Assembly (NCBI RefSeq): GCF_020831925.1
Contig: NZ_JAFIFQ010000019.1
Span: forward strand, 1-58,990
Length of the DNA stretch: 58,990 bases
Source of the DNA: Alkalimonas sp.
Lineage (GTDB): Bacteria; Pseudomonadota; Gammaproteobacteria; Enterobacterales; Alteromonadaceae
Direction of reading: 5' to 3'
The notes under the pieces were generated by a model that did not search any database, was not told the DNA's origin, and saw only the letters and a list, made by a program, of their open reading frames with translations. Made by a program: the position numbers and the translations under genes. Below are positions 17,862 to 26,642 of the stretch, piece by piece. How positions within the stretch are numbered: the first letter of the stretch is position 1; each line of letters begins with the position of its first letter.

Positions 17862-17921
17862 ATGAAAAAATTACTGACACTCACTACCACCATTATTATT
17901 ACCACCACCCTGTCGGGGTAG
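17862..17921 (+). CDS. thrL: thr operon leader peptide
   Basis: A 19-residue peptide, MKKLLTLTTTIIITTTLSG, with seven Thr and three Ile codons in a cluster, ending at TAG (17919-17921). It fits the attenuation leader of thrABC, where ribosome stalling at Thr/Ile codons under starvation stops formation of the downstream terminator. No clear Shine-Dalgarno sequence is present, and the promoter -10 ends only 7 nt before the ATG. An in-frame ATG at 17853 lies inside the -10 and is less likely. Confidence 0.92.
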   Translation: MKKLLTLTTTIIITTTLSG

Positions 17922-17946
17922 GAGGTCGGTGGTGCTTTGTCGCCAG

Positions 17947-17985
17947 AAAACCCGTGACCTCACCCGTCACGGGTTTTTTGTTTTT
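17947..17985 (+). terminator. thr operon attenuator
   Basis: AAAACCCGTGAC and GTCACGGGTTTT form a 12 bp stem around a CTCACCC loop, followed by a T-run. A pause hairpin can form upstream between CACCACC in thrL (17903-17909) and GGTGGTG (17928-17934). GAGGTC (17922-17927) can pair with GACCTC (17956-17961), which overlaps the left arm and would be the antiterminator. The 316 nt gap before thrA holds only this leader system and about 130 nt of untranslated mRNA. Confidence 0.9.
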
Positions 17986-18121
17986 ACCCACAGAGCTTCG
18001 GCAAGCAGGCAGGCTTTGGCAGCTTGCAGTGCGAACCTTGATGGGAATAAGGGCATTAAGACCCAAGAGTTGCAACCAGGTTCAAAATAGACCAACAAGT
18101 TGAATGATTCAGGAGTAATAC

Positions 18122-20581
18122 ATGCGAGTGCTAAAATTTGGCGGGTCTTCGCTGGCTTCAGTCGCACGCTTTCAGGATGTGGCTGCTATTGTTGCAGACA
18201 GTGCCCGGCAAACCGAGCTTTGTCTGGTCTTATCTGCGCCGCAAGGCGTAACCAACCTGCTGGTTGAGCTCACCGATCTGGCCTATATGGGAGCCGATTA
18301 TCAAGATTTGCTGCAAAGCCTGCAGCAGCGCTATCAGCAATTGCTGGATGATGCAGCCATACAGGCCGGTGCTGAGCGACTCACGTCCGTGCAGGTCTTG
18401 ATGCAAAGCCAGCTGGAGCTGTTAGCACAGCGGTTGCAGGGGGTGCAACTGCTGCGGCACTGCCCTGATCACATCAAAGCGCAATTGCTCGGACTAGGTG
18501 AGCAGTTTAGTGTGGCATTGATGCAGGCTCTATTGCAGGTGCAAGGGGTTAAAGTAGCTTTGTTATCGGCCATTGAATGTGTGCGAAGTGAAGGCGATTA
18601 TCTCAATGCCACTGCCGATATTAAAGGCTCGGAGCAAGCACTGAAAGCGGCTATCGCCGCTTCGCCAGCTCAGGTATACCTGCTGGCTGGTTTTGTATCC
18701 AGCAATGCACAGGGGGAAACTTGTTTGCTGGGGCGCAATGGCTCAGATTACTCGGCTGCCATCATTGCAGCCAGTATTCAGGCAAATGCTTGTGAAATCT
18801 GGACCGATGTCGATGGTGTCTACAGTGCGGATCCGCGTCAGGTGAAGCAAACGCAGTTGATTGAACGTTTATCGTACGATGAAGCCATGGAGCTGTCTTA
18901 TTTCGGTGCCAAGGTTTTGCACCCTAAAACCATAGGTCCGCTGGCTCGCTATGGCATTCCCTGCTATATCAAAAATACCCTGAATCCGTCAGCACCTGGC
19001 ACCTGTATTGCCAGTCAGGGCGATGGAGAGTCGCTGGTGAAAGGTATTTCCAGCTTGCAGCATCTGGCACTTATAACGGTATCTGGCCCTGGTCTTAAAG
19101 GTGTGGTTGGTATGGCCAGCCGGGTTTTTGCCACTATGGCTCGGGCCAATATTTCGGTGAACCTTATCACCCAGTCCTCATCCGAGTTCAGCATCAGCTT
19201 TTGTGTGCCTCAACTGCACTTAACCGCAGCGCAAAAAGCGCTGGAAGCTGAATTTGAACTTGAACTGCAAAACAACCTGCTGCGGCCTTTGGATATTGCA
19301 GCTGATATGGCCATTGTCAGCCTGGTCGGAGATGGCATGCGCCAGCATAAAGGGGTTGCGGCAAAATTCTTCGCCTCGCTGGCACAAGCCCGGGTCAACG
19401 TAGTGGCCATTGCGCAGGACAGCAGTGAGCGCTCTATTTCTGCCGTGGTGGCACAGTCGTCCTGCCAGGATGCGGTCAAAGTCTGTCATGAAAACTTTTT
19501 CAGTCACATTCCCAGCATCGATGTGTTTTTAGTCGGTTGTGGGGTGGTGGGGGCCGAGCTATTGGCGCAGATCAAACGGCAGCAGGCTTTCCTGCAGCAG
19601 CGCCATGTCAAACTGAAAGTCTATGGCATTGCCAACAGTCAGCAATTGCTGCTGCAGCCCGACGGTGTCGATTTAGCCGAGTGGCAATCGCAGTTAGCGC
19701 AAAGTAAACATAGCTTTTCTTTGCAGACGCTCAATCAGTTTGTACAGGAACAGCACCTGATCAATCCCGTGCTGGTTGATTGCACCAGTGCTGAAGCCAT
19801 TGCGGGCCAATACGCCGACTTCCTGGCGGCTGGCTTTCATGTGGTCACCCCGAACAAAAAAGCCAATACTGCCAGCATGGCGTATTACCGTCAGCTGCGT
19901 CAAACTGCCCAGCAGCATCGCCGCCGCTTTTTATATGAAACCACTGTCGGTGCCGGTTTGCCAGTGATTGATACCTTACAAGGGTTGCTGAATGCCGGTG
20001 ACGAGCTGTTGGCTTTTGAAGGTATTTTGTCCGGTTCTTTATCGTACATTTTCGGCATGCTGGAACAAGGGTTGAGCTTGTCCGAAGTGACTTTGAAAGC
20101 CAAGGCTATGGGTTTCACTGAGCCAGATCCGCGGGATGACCTATCCGGTATGGATGTGGCGCGTAAGCTGCTTATCATGGCGCGGGAGTCAGGTCTGGAG
20201 CTGGAGCTGGACCAGGTGGAGGTGGAGTCGGTGTTGCCGGCAGATTTTAATGCCTCTGGTTCCATCGACGACTTTTTAACCCGGCTGCCACAAGCCGATG
20301 CTGCTTTTGCTGAGCGGGTTGCTGCTGCCAAAGCCGAAGGCAAGGTGCTGCGCTATATTGGTCAAATCCGTGATGGCAAGTGTCAGGTGGCTATCAAGGC
20401 GTTGGCTGATGATCATCCACTGTCAAAAGTTAAAGATGGTGAAAATGCGTTGGCTATTCACAGCCGTTATTACCAACCGATCCCTTTTGTGCTGCGTGGT
20501 TATGGCGCGGGGGCGGCGGTAACTTCGGCCGGAGTGTTTAGTGATATTCTGCGGACCTTGTCCTGGCAGCAGGAAGTTTGA
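18122..20581 (+). CDS. thrA: Bifunctional aspartokinase I / homoserine dehydrogenase I
   Basis: ThrA catalyses the first and third steps of the aspartate pathway. The 819-residue protein is full length (E. coli 820). Order: aspartokinase domain (about 1-290) with [10 protein letters not shown] at the N-terminus and NGSDYSAAI; tandem ACT domains (about 305-455) with [13 protein letters not shown] and [13 protein letters not shown] for threonine feedback; then homoserine dehydrogenase with the NAD(P) motif [12 protein letters not shown] and [13 protein letters not shown]. It is the first gene of thrABC, preceded by the attenuator, and its stop lies 14 nt before thrB. A paralogue, metL, occurs at 34560. 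Confidence 0.98.
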   Translation: MRVLKFGGSSLASVARFQDVAAIVADSARQTELCLVLSAPQGVTNLLVELTDLAYMGADYQDLLQSLQQRYQQLLDDAAIQAGAERLTSVQVLMQSQLELLAQRLQGVQLLRHCPDHIKAQLLGLGEQFSVALMQALLQVQGVKVALLSAIECVRSEGDYLNATADIKGSEQALKAAIAASPAQVYLLAGFVSSNAQGETCLLGRNGSDYSAAIIAASIQANACEIWTDVDGVYSADPRQVKQTQLIERLSYDEAMELSYFGAKVLHPKTIGPLARYGIPCYIKNTLNPSAPGTCIASQGDGESLVKGISSLQHLALITVSGPGLKGVVGMASRVFATMARANISVNLITQSSSEFSISFCVPQLHLTAAQKALEAEFELELQNNLLRPLDIAADMAIVSLVGDGMRQHKGVAAKFFASLAQARVNVVAIAQDSSERSISAVVAQSSCQDAVKVCHENFFSHIPSIDVFLVGCGVVGAELLAQIKRQQAFLQQRHVKLKVYGIANSQQLLLQPDGVDLAEWQSQLAQSKHSFSLQTLNQFVQEQHLINPVLVDCTSAEAIAGQYADFLAAGFHVVTPNKKANTASMAYYRQLRQTAQQHRRRFLYETTVGAGLPVIDTLQGLLNAGDELLAFEGILSGSLSYIFGMLEQGLSLSEVTLKAKAMGFTEPDPRDDLSGMDVARKLLIMARESGLELELDQVEVESVLPADFNASGSIDDFLTRLPQADAAFAERVAAAKAEGKVLRYIGQIRDGKCQVAIKALADDHPLSKVKDGENALAIHSRYYQPIPFVLRGYGAGAAVTSAGVFSDILRTLSWQQEV

Positions 20582-20595
20582 GCGGAGCCATCAGC

Positions 20596-21552
20596 ATGAC
20601 ACAGTATTATTATGCACCGGCATCCACCGGGAATTTTAGCGCAGGCTTTGATTTGCTTGGTGCCGCTTTTGAACCGGTCAATGGGCAGGTGCTCGGCGAT
20701 GTGCTGGCAATTCGCGGTGAAAGCGCCACAACTACATTAAGTCTCAGTGGGCGTTATCAACATCAACTGCCCACCGACAGCTCTGACAATCTGATTTTAC
20801 GCTGCTATCAGTTGTTCCAACAACGTGTCGGTAAAACTCTGCCGGGACTGGATCTGCATCTGTACAAAGAGCTGCCGGTCGGCAGTGGACTTGGCTCCAG
20901 TGCCTGCTCTATAGTAGTGGCCTGTTTCGCCTTTAATCATTATTTTGCTGAGCCATTAAGCCAGGCAGAGTTGTTGCAGTTGATGGCAGAAGCGGAAGGT
21001 GGCGTCAGTGGCTCCGTCCATTATGACAATGTGGCACCATCCTATTTAGGTGGTTTACAGTTGATGCTGCCAGGTAGTGCCAATTTGTGCCGGAACTTGC
21101 CTTGGTTTGACCACTGGCAGGTGGTACTCAGCTATCCTGGTACCACGCTTTCAACCAAAGCGGCCAGAGCTGCCATACCAGCGCAATTGCCGCTGAAAAC
21201 CAGTATTGAATTCGCCGCAGGCCTTAGCCGTTTTGTTTCGGCTTTGTATTGTCAGGACGAAGTAGAAGCCATAGCGGCATTGCACGATGTGGTGGCAGAG
21301 CCAGCCCGCGCTTTGCTGATGCCCGAGCTACCCGCGTTGCGTCAGGCTTTAACAGAGTTGGGCGTTGCCCATGTTGGTATTTCCGGTGCTGGTCCTACGG
21401 TATTTGCGCTCTGTCAATCGGAGCAGATCGCCGCAAAGGCTGCCGCTTATCTGGCTAGCCATTATGAAAAAAATCAGGATGCGATGACGCATATTTGTCG
21501 ACTGGCCTCAGCAGGGGCTCGAGTAGTGAAGGATCCAACCCAATGCAGTTAG
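20596..21552 (+). CDS. thrB: Homoserine kinase
   Basis: A GHMP kinase that phosphorylates homoserine in the threonine branch. The 318-residue protein starts MTQYYYAPASTGNFSAGFDL, matching the family N-terminus, and has the ATP-binding LPVGSGLGSSACS motif and HVGISGAGPTVFAL near the C-terminus. I chose the ATG at 20596 because it fits the family start and has GGAG upstream; a TTG at 20578 overlapping thrA is possible. It overlaps thrC by 10 nt. Confidence 0.97.
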   Translation: MTQYYYAPASTGNFSAGFDLLGAAFEPVNGQVLGDVLAIRGESATTTLSLSGRYQHQLPTDSSDNLILRCYQLFQQRVGKTLPGLDLHLYKELPVGSGLGSSACSIVVACFAFNHYFAEPLSQAELLQLMAEAEGGVSGSVHYDNVAPSYLGGLQLMLPGSANLCRNLPWFDHWQVVLSYPGTTLSTKAARAAIPAQLPLKTSIEFAAGLSRFVSALYCQDEVEAIAALHDVVAEPARALLMPELPALRQALTELGVAHVGISGAGPTVFALCQSEQIAAKAAAYLASHYEKNQDAMTHICRLASAGARVVKDPTQCS

Positions 21553-22829
21553 TGAATTTAAAAGTTGCCAGTGATCAAGTCAGTTTTTTGCAGGCAGTAC
21601 GAACTGGCCTCGGCCAACAACAGGGGTTGTTTTTCCCCACCCACTGGCCAAAGCTGGATTGTGAGGCTTTGTTAGCGTTGCCCTTGGTAGAGCGCAGCAG
21701 TGAAATCATGCAAGCCTTGTTTGGTGATGAACTATCGCCGGATGAAATTCAGCAGATGGTGCAGCAGGCTTTTACCTTCCCCGCGCCTCTTCAGCTGGTG
21801 AAAGAAGATCTGTATTGTCTGGAACTCTTTCATGGCCCAACGTTGGCGTTCAAAGACTTTGGTGGGCGCTTTATGGCGCAGGCTCTGGCCAAAGCGCAAC
21901 AACAGCAAAAAGTGACCATAGTGACAGCGACGTCCGGCGATACCGGCGCTGCGGTAGCACAAGCTTTCTATCGTCAGCCTGGTGTGCAAGTAGTGATTCT
22001 GTACCCTAAAGGTAAGATCAGCAGCCTGCAGGAAAAGCTGTTTTCTACCTTGGGTGAGAACATTACCAGTGTTGCCATTGAAGGGGACTTTGATCAATGT
22101 CAGGCGTTGGTAAAGCAGGTGTTCGATCAGAAAGAGTTAGTGCAGCGGTTGAATATCAACTCGGCCAACTCGATCAATATTAGTCGTTTACTGGCACAGG
22201 TTTGCTATTACTTTGAAGCCTTGGCTCAGCTGCCGGCCGAGCGGCGTAAGGATGTGGTATTTGCTGTACCGAGCGGTAATTTTGGCAATGTTACCGCGGG
22301 TTTGATTGCGAAGGCGCTTGGGTTGCCATTTAAGCGCATGGTGGCTGCAACCAATATCAACGACACAGTGCCTCGTTACTGGCGGGATGGACAGTGGCTG
22401 CCTAAGCGTACTCAGGCCACTTTATCCAATGCGATGGATATCAGTGCACCGAACAACTGGCCGCGGGTCGAAGCGCTGATCGAGCAAGGCGTCATTCAGC
22501 GTGAGGCGCTTGAAGCCATGGCGGTCGATGAAGACGACACCCAGCTGGGCATGCGGCAGCTTGCAGCCGATGGATACATCAGTGAGCCTCATGCTGCGGT
22601 CGCTTACAAGGCACTCAAGCGTTCGCTGCAACCTGGCGAGATTGGTGTTTTTCTTGGTACGGCGCATCCTGCTAAGTTTAAAGAGCAAGTGGAAAATATT
22701 TTGGGGTGTCCCATCGCCTTGCCTCCGGCGTTGGCCAAGTGTCAGGCCGAACCTAGCCTGAGCAAAGAACTACCCGCTGACTTTGCGGCCTTGGAGCAGT
22801 TGCTGAATGAGCTTGAATCCAATGCCTGA
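21543..22829 (+). CDS. thrC: Threonine synthase
   Basis: A PLP enzyme converting O-phosphohomoserine to threonine. The 428-residue protein contains the PLP-lysine segment [17 protein letters not shown], the [15 protein letters not shown] motif and [13 protein letters not shown], all typical of the E. coli-type enzyme. The start is the ATG at 21543 ([15 protein letters not shown]), with GAAGGA upstream; an earlier in-frame ATG would extend 16 residues into thrB. It overlaps thrB by 10 nt and its 3' end overlaps ung. Confidence 0.97.
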   Translation: MQLVNLKVASDQVSFLQAVRTGLGQQQGLFFPTHWPKLDCEALLALPLVERSSEIMQALFGDELSPDEIQQMVQQAFTFPAPLQLVKEDLYCLELFHGPTLAFKDFGGRFMAQALAKAQQQQKVTIVTATSGDTGAAVAQAFYRQPGVQVVILYPKGKISSLQEKLFSTLGENITSVAIEGDFDQCQALVKQVFDQKELVQRLNINSANSINISRLLAQVCYYFEALAQLPAERRKDVVFAVPSGNFGNVTAGLIAKALGLPFKRMVAATNINDTVPRYWRDGQWLPKRTQATLSNAMDISAPNNWPRVEALIEQGVIQREALEAMAVDEDDTQLGMRQLAADGYISEPHAAVAYKALKRSLQPGEIGVFLGTAHPAKFKEQVENILGCPIALPPALAKCQAEPSLSKELPADFAALEQLLNELESNA

Positions 22830-23499
22830 ATGGCAGGATGTCTTGGGGGCTGAGAAGCATCAGCCCTATTTTCAAAACATCATGCAGCAGGTGCAAGCCG
22901 CGCGGGCAGCTGGCCAGGTGATTTACCCGCCAGAAAAAGAAGTCTTCAGTGCTTTTAAGTTGACTCGTTTTGCCGATTTAAAAGTGGTGATTCTGGGGCA
23001 AGACCCATACCATGGACCAAATCAGGCGCATGGCTTGGCTTTTTCGGTGCGGCCTGGTGTGGCTGTGCCGCCTTCGTTGCGTAACATGTACAAAGAGTTG
23101 GCACAAGAGTATTCGGACTATCAGATCCCTGCCCACGGGTACCTGAAAGCATGGGCTGAGCAGGGTGTACTCTTGCTGAATACAGCGCTGACGGTGGTGG
23201 CCAATCAGGCCAACTCGCACCGTGATTTAGGCTGGGAGCAGTTTACCGATAAGGTCATAGCCGCAATTAGTACTGAGGCGCAGCATGTGGTGTTTTTACT
23301 CTGGGGGTCGCATGCAATTCGCAAAGCGAGTCTGATTAACTGTCAGCAGCATACGGTGCTGACAGCGCCACATCCATCACCCTTATCGGCCTACCGGGGT
23401 TTCTTTGGTTGCAATCACTTTGTACAAGCCAATGAAGCACTCATAGCCAGTGGTCAACAGCCGATTGATTGGCAGTTGCCATTGCAAGTTGCGTTGTGA
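22807..23499 (+). CDS. ung: Uracil-DNA glycosylase
   Basis: Ung removes uracil from DNA in base-excision repair. The protein (230 residues with this start) has the catalytic GQDPYHGP motif and the C-terminal [14 protein letters not shown] loop of family 1. Two starts are possible: ATG 22807 (23 nt overlap with thrC) and ATG 22822 (8 nt overlap, [12 protein letters not shown], closest to E. coli in N-terminal length). Neither has a strong ribosome-binding site, so coupling to thrC is likely. A strong terminator follows it. Confidence 0.95.
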   Translation: MSLNPMPEWQDVLGAEKHQPYFQNIMQQVQAARAAGQVIYPPEKEVFSAFKLTRFADLKVVILGQDPYHGPNQAHGLAFSVRPGVAVPPSLRNMYKELAQEYSDYQIPAHGYLKAWAEQGVLLLNTALTVVANQANSHRDLGWEQFTDKVIAAISTEAQHVVFLLWGSHAIRKASLINCQQHTVLTAPHPSPLSAYRGFFGCNHFVQANEALIASGQQPIDWQLPLQVAL

Positions 23500-23511
23500 A
23501 ACGAGCTTATC

Positions 23512-23551
23512 AATAAAAACGCCCACATCCTGCGATGTGGGCGTTTTTATT
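23512..23551. terminator. Bidirectional terminator between ung and the DUF3545 gene
   Basis: A perfect 18 bp stem, AATAAAAACGCCCACATC with GATGTGGGCGTTTTTATT, around a CTGC loop, with A- and T-runs on both sides. It ends the thr-ung transcript. On the minus strand it begins inside the stop codon of the small DUF3545 gene and ends that gene too. Confidence 0.93.
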
Positions 23552-23729
23552 AAAATAACTCGATGTCATCCAGCTCGGGTTCGATGGTCCAGTCCATGTC
23601 AGCCAGTTCGCGTTTTAACCGTTGCCGCTCTTTCATGGCCTCGATTTCCCGCCATTTTCGTTTACCCGTACCACGCGCTTTTTGCGCCGGACGTTCCAAC
23701 ATATTCAGTAAGTCTTCGAAGCTTTCCAT
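23550..23729 (-). CDS. DUF3545 family small protein
   Basis: A 59-residue, highly charged protein with a conserved central core TGKRKWREIEAMKERQRL followed by a helical, Arg/Lys-rich stretch and an acidic tail (ELDDIELF). This matches the DUF3545 family of short proteins in Shewanella, Vibrio and relatives, whose function is not known. GAGAGG lies 8-9 nt before the ATG, and the terminator overlaps its stop, so it looks like a real monocistronic gene. It has no membrane segment or signal. Confidence 0.82.
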   Translation of the reverse strand: MESFEDLLNMLERPAQKARGTGKRKWREIEAMKERQRLKRELADMDWTIEPELDDIELF

Positions 23730-23823
23730 TAAGCTGCCTCTCTGATGTTGTTGTTATTTTCAACAAAGATGTACCATAGACGACGCTAAAAATAAAGGTT
23801 CAGAGTGACAGCCTGATGACATT

Positions 23824-25455
23824 TTACCCTATTTTGCTACTGGTCAGATGTCTTTGCAGGCTGGACATCAGGGCCGAAGTGGAGCTGTCAAAGTTCTCAG
23901 ATTTACCATTAAGTGATTGATAAATAGGGCCGGATAGCTGTTTTCCAAGCTCAACACCCCATTGATCAAAGGAATTAAGCTGCCAAATAGCCCCTTGGCA
24001 AAACACTTTGTGCTCGTACAAGGCAAGCAAGGCTCCCAAATAAAAGGGGGACAGCTCCGGCAGCAGCATGGTATTGCTTGGTTTATTACCCGGTGACGCT
24101 TTGTGCGGGGCTAGTCTGTTGGCCTGTTCTTCACTCAAGCCCTGTGCCAAACACTCTGCTTTGGCTTCCTCGATGGTTTTACCTTGCATCAGCGCCTGGG
24201 TTTGGGCAAAGCAATGGGCCGCCAGCCGCAGGTGGTGATCTGCCAGCTGGTGCTGAGGTTTGGCAGCCAGAATAAAGTCGGCAGGGATAACCAGTTGGCT
24301 TTGATGCAGCAGCTGGTGATAGGCATGCTGACCATTGGTGCCGGCGTCGCCCCAAATCACAGGCGCCGTGGCGCAAGCAAGCGGTTGTCCGTCATGATCT
24401 ACCTGTTTGCCGTTGCTTTCCATATCCAGTTGTTGCACATAAGAGGGCAGCAGACGCAGATAATGATTGTAAGGCAGCAAGGCCTGGCTTTGACAGCCCA
24501 TACCGTTGATGTACCAAATGCCAAGCAGTGCCAATACCACTGGCATGTTGTTGCTTAGATCAGCCTGCAGAAAGTGTTGATCCATGGCATGGGCACCGGC
24601 CAGGAATTGGTCAAACTGTGCATTGCCAAGCTGCAAAGCCAGCGGCAGACCAATGGCCGACCAGATGGAATAACGGCCACCCACCCAGTCCCACATCGGC
24701 AGGATGTGCTCTGGCACAATACCAAACTCAGCGGCAGCCTTGATATTGGAGCTGGTTGCCCAAAAATGCCGGGCAATCGCAGCCTGATCAGCACCATGGT
24801 CTAGGAACCATTGCCGCAGAGTCAGCGCATTCTGCCGGGTTTCTTCGGTCCCGAAGGATTTGGATGCGACCACCACCAAGCAGGTTTCCGGGTTCAGGGT
24901 CTTGCAGATATCATGCACCACAGCGCCATCAATGTTGCCGGCAAAGTGGAGTTTCACCGGACTCTGGTTGAAGGGACTGAGCGCTTCACAGGTCATTTGT
25001 GGGCCGAGCAAGGAACCACCAATACCGACCCAGATTAAATCTGTAATGGGTTTGCCCTTATAGCCAAGGTAGCTCTGTGTATTGAGTTGATTGACCAGCG
25101 CTGTCATCTGCTGACGGCACATACGGATTTCTTCAGCGATAGCCTGATCTTCCAGCGCCGTTAAAGCGTGGTCCGGTAAACGCAAGCGCATATGGCCTAC
25201 ACTGCGCTGTTCGGTATGATTGATGGCTTCACCGGCCACCATGCGTGAGCACAGCTGGCGCAGCTCACTCTGCTCTGCTAATGCCAGCAGCTGTTGCCAG
25301 CGCTTGCTATTGATCAGGTTTTTGGAATAATCCAGCTCAATGTCACAGGCGTTAAGCCGGAAGCGCTGAGCGCGCTCCGGATCGTCTGAAAAGGCCTGCC
25401 GTAATGAAAAGGGCTCAGATGCCAGTTGCTGCAGAGCCTGCCAGGGGGCGCTCAT
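23824..25455 (-). CDS. pgi: Glucose-6-phosphate isomerase
   Basis: Pgi interconverts glucose-6-phosphate and fructose-6-phosphate. The 543-residue protein has WVGIGGSLLGPQMTCEAL and the signature GGRYSIWSAIGLPLAL, with the catalytic-site sequences of the bacterial long form. I chose the ATG at 25455 (MSAPWQALQQL), which has AGAAGGATT at a good distance; an in-frame ATG 18 nt upstream overlaps that site. It lies 25 nt downstream of tal and is probably co-transcribed with it. Confidence 0.97.
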   Translation of the reverse strand: MSAPWQALQQLASEPFSLRQAFSDDPERAQRFRLNACDIELDYSKNLINSKRWQQLLALAEQSELRQLCSRMVAGEAINHTEQRSVGHMRLRLPDHALTALEDQAIAEEIRMCRQQMTALVNQLNTQSYLGYKGKPITDLIWVGIGGSLLGPQMTCEALSPFNQSPVKLHFAGNIDGAVVHDICKTLNPETCLVVVASKSFGTEETRQNALTLRQWFLDHGADQAAIARHFWATSSNIKAAAEFGIVPEHILPMWDWVGGRYSIWSAIGLPLALQLGNAQFDQFLAGAHAMDQHFLQADLSNNMPVVLALLGIWYINGMGCQSQALLPYNHYLRLLPSYVQQLDMESNGKQVDHDGQPLACATAPVIWGDAGTNGQHAYHQLLHQSQLVIPADFILAAKPQHQLADHHLRLAAHCFAQTQALMQGKTIEEAKAECLAQGLSEEQANRLAPHKASPGNKPSNTMLLPELSPFYLGALLALYEHKVFCQGAIWQLNSFDQWGVELGKQLSGPIYQSLNGKSENFDSSTSALMSSLQRHLTSSKIG

Positions 25456-25480
25456 AATGTAATCCTTCTGCAATGGTTAG

Positions 25481-26431
25481 TTATAGTTGCTGCTTTAACA
25501 GTTGCTCCAGTTTGCACTGATCAGCCGCAAATTTACGGATGCCTTCCGCTAGCTTTTCGGTGGCCATAGCGTCTTCATTCAATGCCCAACGAAAGGCGGC
25601 TTCCGTCATCGGTGATGGCTGCGGTGACGAGGCACCATGATCCTGCAAATAGACCGTAAGCTCACCTTGTTGTTGATCCAGTTCCTGCAGCAGGGCAGGG
25701 CTAATAGTCAGGCGATCGCAACCAGCTAATGCCAGTACTTCACCGGTATTGCGAAAGCTGGCACCCATCACAATGGTGGCATAACCGTGTTTTTTGAAGT
25801 AGTGGTAGATTTCCCGTACCGATAACACACCAGGATCAGTTTCAGCGGTATAGTCCTTACCTGTAGCTGCCTTATACCAGTCCAGAATACGGCCGACAAA
25901 AGGTGAAATCAAAAAGACACCGGCTTCGGCACAGGCTATGGCCTGTGCCTTATGGAACAGTAAAGTTAAGTTGCACTGAATGCCTTCCTGCTCCAATACC
26001 CGGGCTGCCTGTATGCCTTCCCAGGTGGAGGCAATTTTAATCAAAACCCGCTCTGGTCCCACCCCATTTTCCTGGTAAAGCGCAATCAACTGTCGGGCCT
26101 TATCAATGGTAGCTTGCGTATCAAAGGACAAACGGGCATCCACTTCGGTTGAGACCCGACCCGGTACCAGCTTACTGATGGCCGTGCCGATATCCACTGC
26201 AAACTTATCGCAGGCCAGTTGCAGCTGGCCCTGGCTATTCTGAGCCTTCGCTTTGGCATAATGAATAGCATTGTCGAGCATGGATTGGCTGGATACTTGC
26301 TGACTGGCATTCAGCAACAGGGATGGGTTGGTGGTGGCATCCACTGGTTTAAACTGCGCGATGGAATCCAGATCACCGGTATCTGCAACCACGGTGGTAA
26401 CGGCTTTTAGCTGATCAAGTAGCGTGCTCAT
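25481..26431 (-). CDS. tal: Transaldolase
   Basis: Transaldolase moves a dihydroxyacetone unit between sugar phosphates in the pentose phosphate pathway. The 316-residue protein has the two family signatures: [10 protein letters not shown] near the N-terminus and the Schiff-base lysine in [16 protein letters not shown]. Length and sequence match TalB-type enzymes. It is the first gene of a tal-pgi operon on the minus strand, with a promoter and a HexR-like site just upstream, divergent from the REC-TPR gene. Confidence 0.97.
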   Translation of the reverse strand: MSTLLDQLKAVTTVVADTGDLDSIAQFKPVDATTNPSLLLNASQQVSSQSMLDNAIHYAKAKAQNSQGQLQLACDKFAVDIGTAISKLVPGRVSTEVDARLSFDTQATIDKARQLIALYQENGVGPERVLIKIASTWEGIQAARVLEQEGIQCNLTLLFHKAQAIACAEAGVFLISPFVGRILDWYKAATGKDYTAETDPGVLSVREIYHYFKKHGYATIVMGASFRNTGEVLALAGCDRLTISPALLQELDQQQGELTVYLQDHGASSPQPSPMTEAAFRWALNEDAMATEKLAEGIRKFAADQCKLEQLLKQQL

Positions 26432-26480
26432 ATTGTTTAATTACCATCATTTTTGGCCGAAAAACTGTTTTTCAGCGTTT

Positions 26481-26508
26481 ATCATAAATTAATGTAGGAA
26501 AATTACAA
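26481..26508 (-). promoter_or_regulatory. tal-pgi promoter
   Basis: Minus-strand -10 TATGAT (26481-26486) and -35 TTGTAA (26503-26508), 16 bp apart, about 50 nt before the tal start. A HexR-like palindrome covers the -35 and part of the spacer. Confidence 0.6.
26493..26507. promoter_or_regulatory. HexR-like operator at the tal-pgi promoter
   Basis: TGTAGGAAAATTACA is 13/15 to the HexR consensus TGTAATWWWATTACA. HexR is the RpiR-family regulator of central carbon metabolism in Shewanella and other gammaproteobacteria. The site overlaps the tal -35, so binding would most simply repress. The call rests on consensus matching only; hexR is not in this window. Confidence 0.5.
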
Positions 26509-26558
26509 CACAACCGTTGCCTTCCCTGCGGTTTGATTTGGTTCTGCGGCAAAAGCCA

Positions 26559-26587
26559 TTGCGCAGACAAGCCGATATTACTATAGT
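26559..26587 (+). promoter_or_regulatory. Promoter of the REC-TPR gene
   Basis: TTGCGC (26559-26564), a 17 bp spacer and TATAGT (26582-26587) place a transcript start near 26594, about 50 nt before the ATG at 26643. This shows that the open frame upstream of 26643 is not coding. Confidence 0.55.
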
Positions 26588-26642
26588 GCGGTTATGGGCC
26601 GACAGGCGCTGCTCTAACCGGGAAACTTATCACAGGACGTCC

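Noticed and set aside
17825-18103. A 92-codon plus-strand ORF covering the thr leader region
   Set aside because: It begins at the promoter -35, spans the attenuator hairpin, and is in a different frame from the thrL peptide. The Thr/Ile leader and terminator explain this region.
26517-26642. N-terminal extension of the REC-TPR gene to an upstream ATG
   Set aside because: The extension contains a good promoter and has no REC homology. The ATG at 26643 has a ribosome-binding site and directly precedes the receiver.
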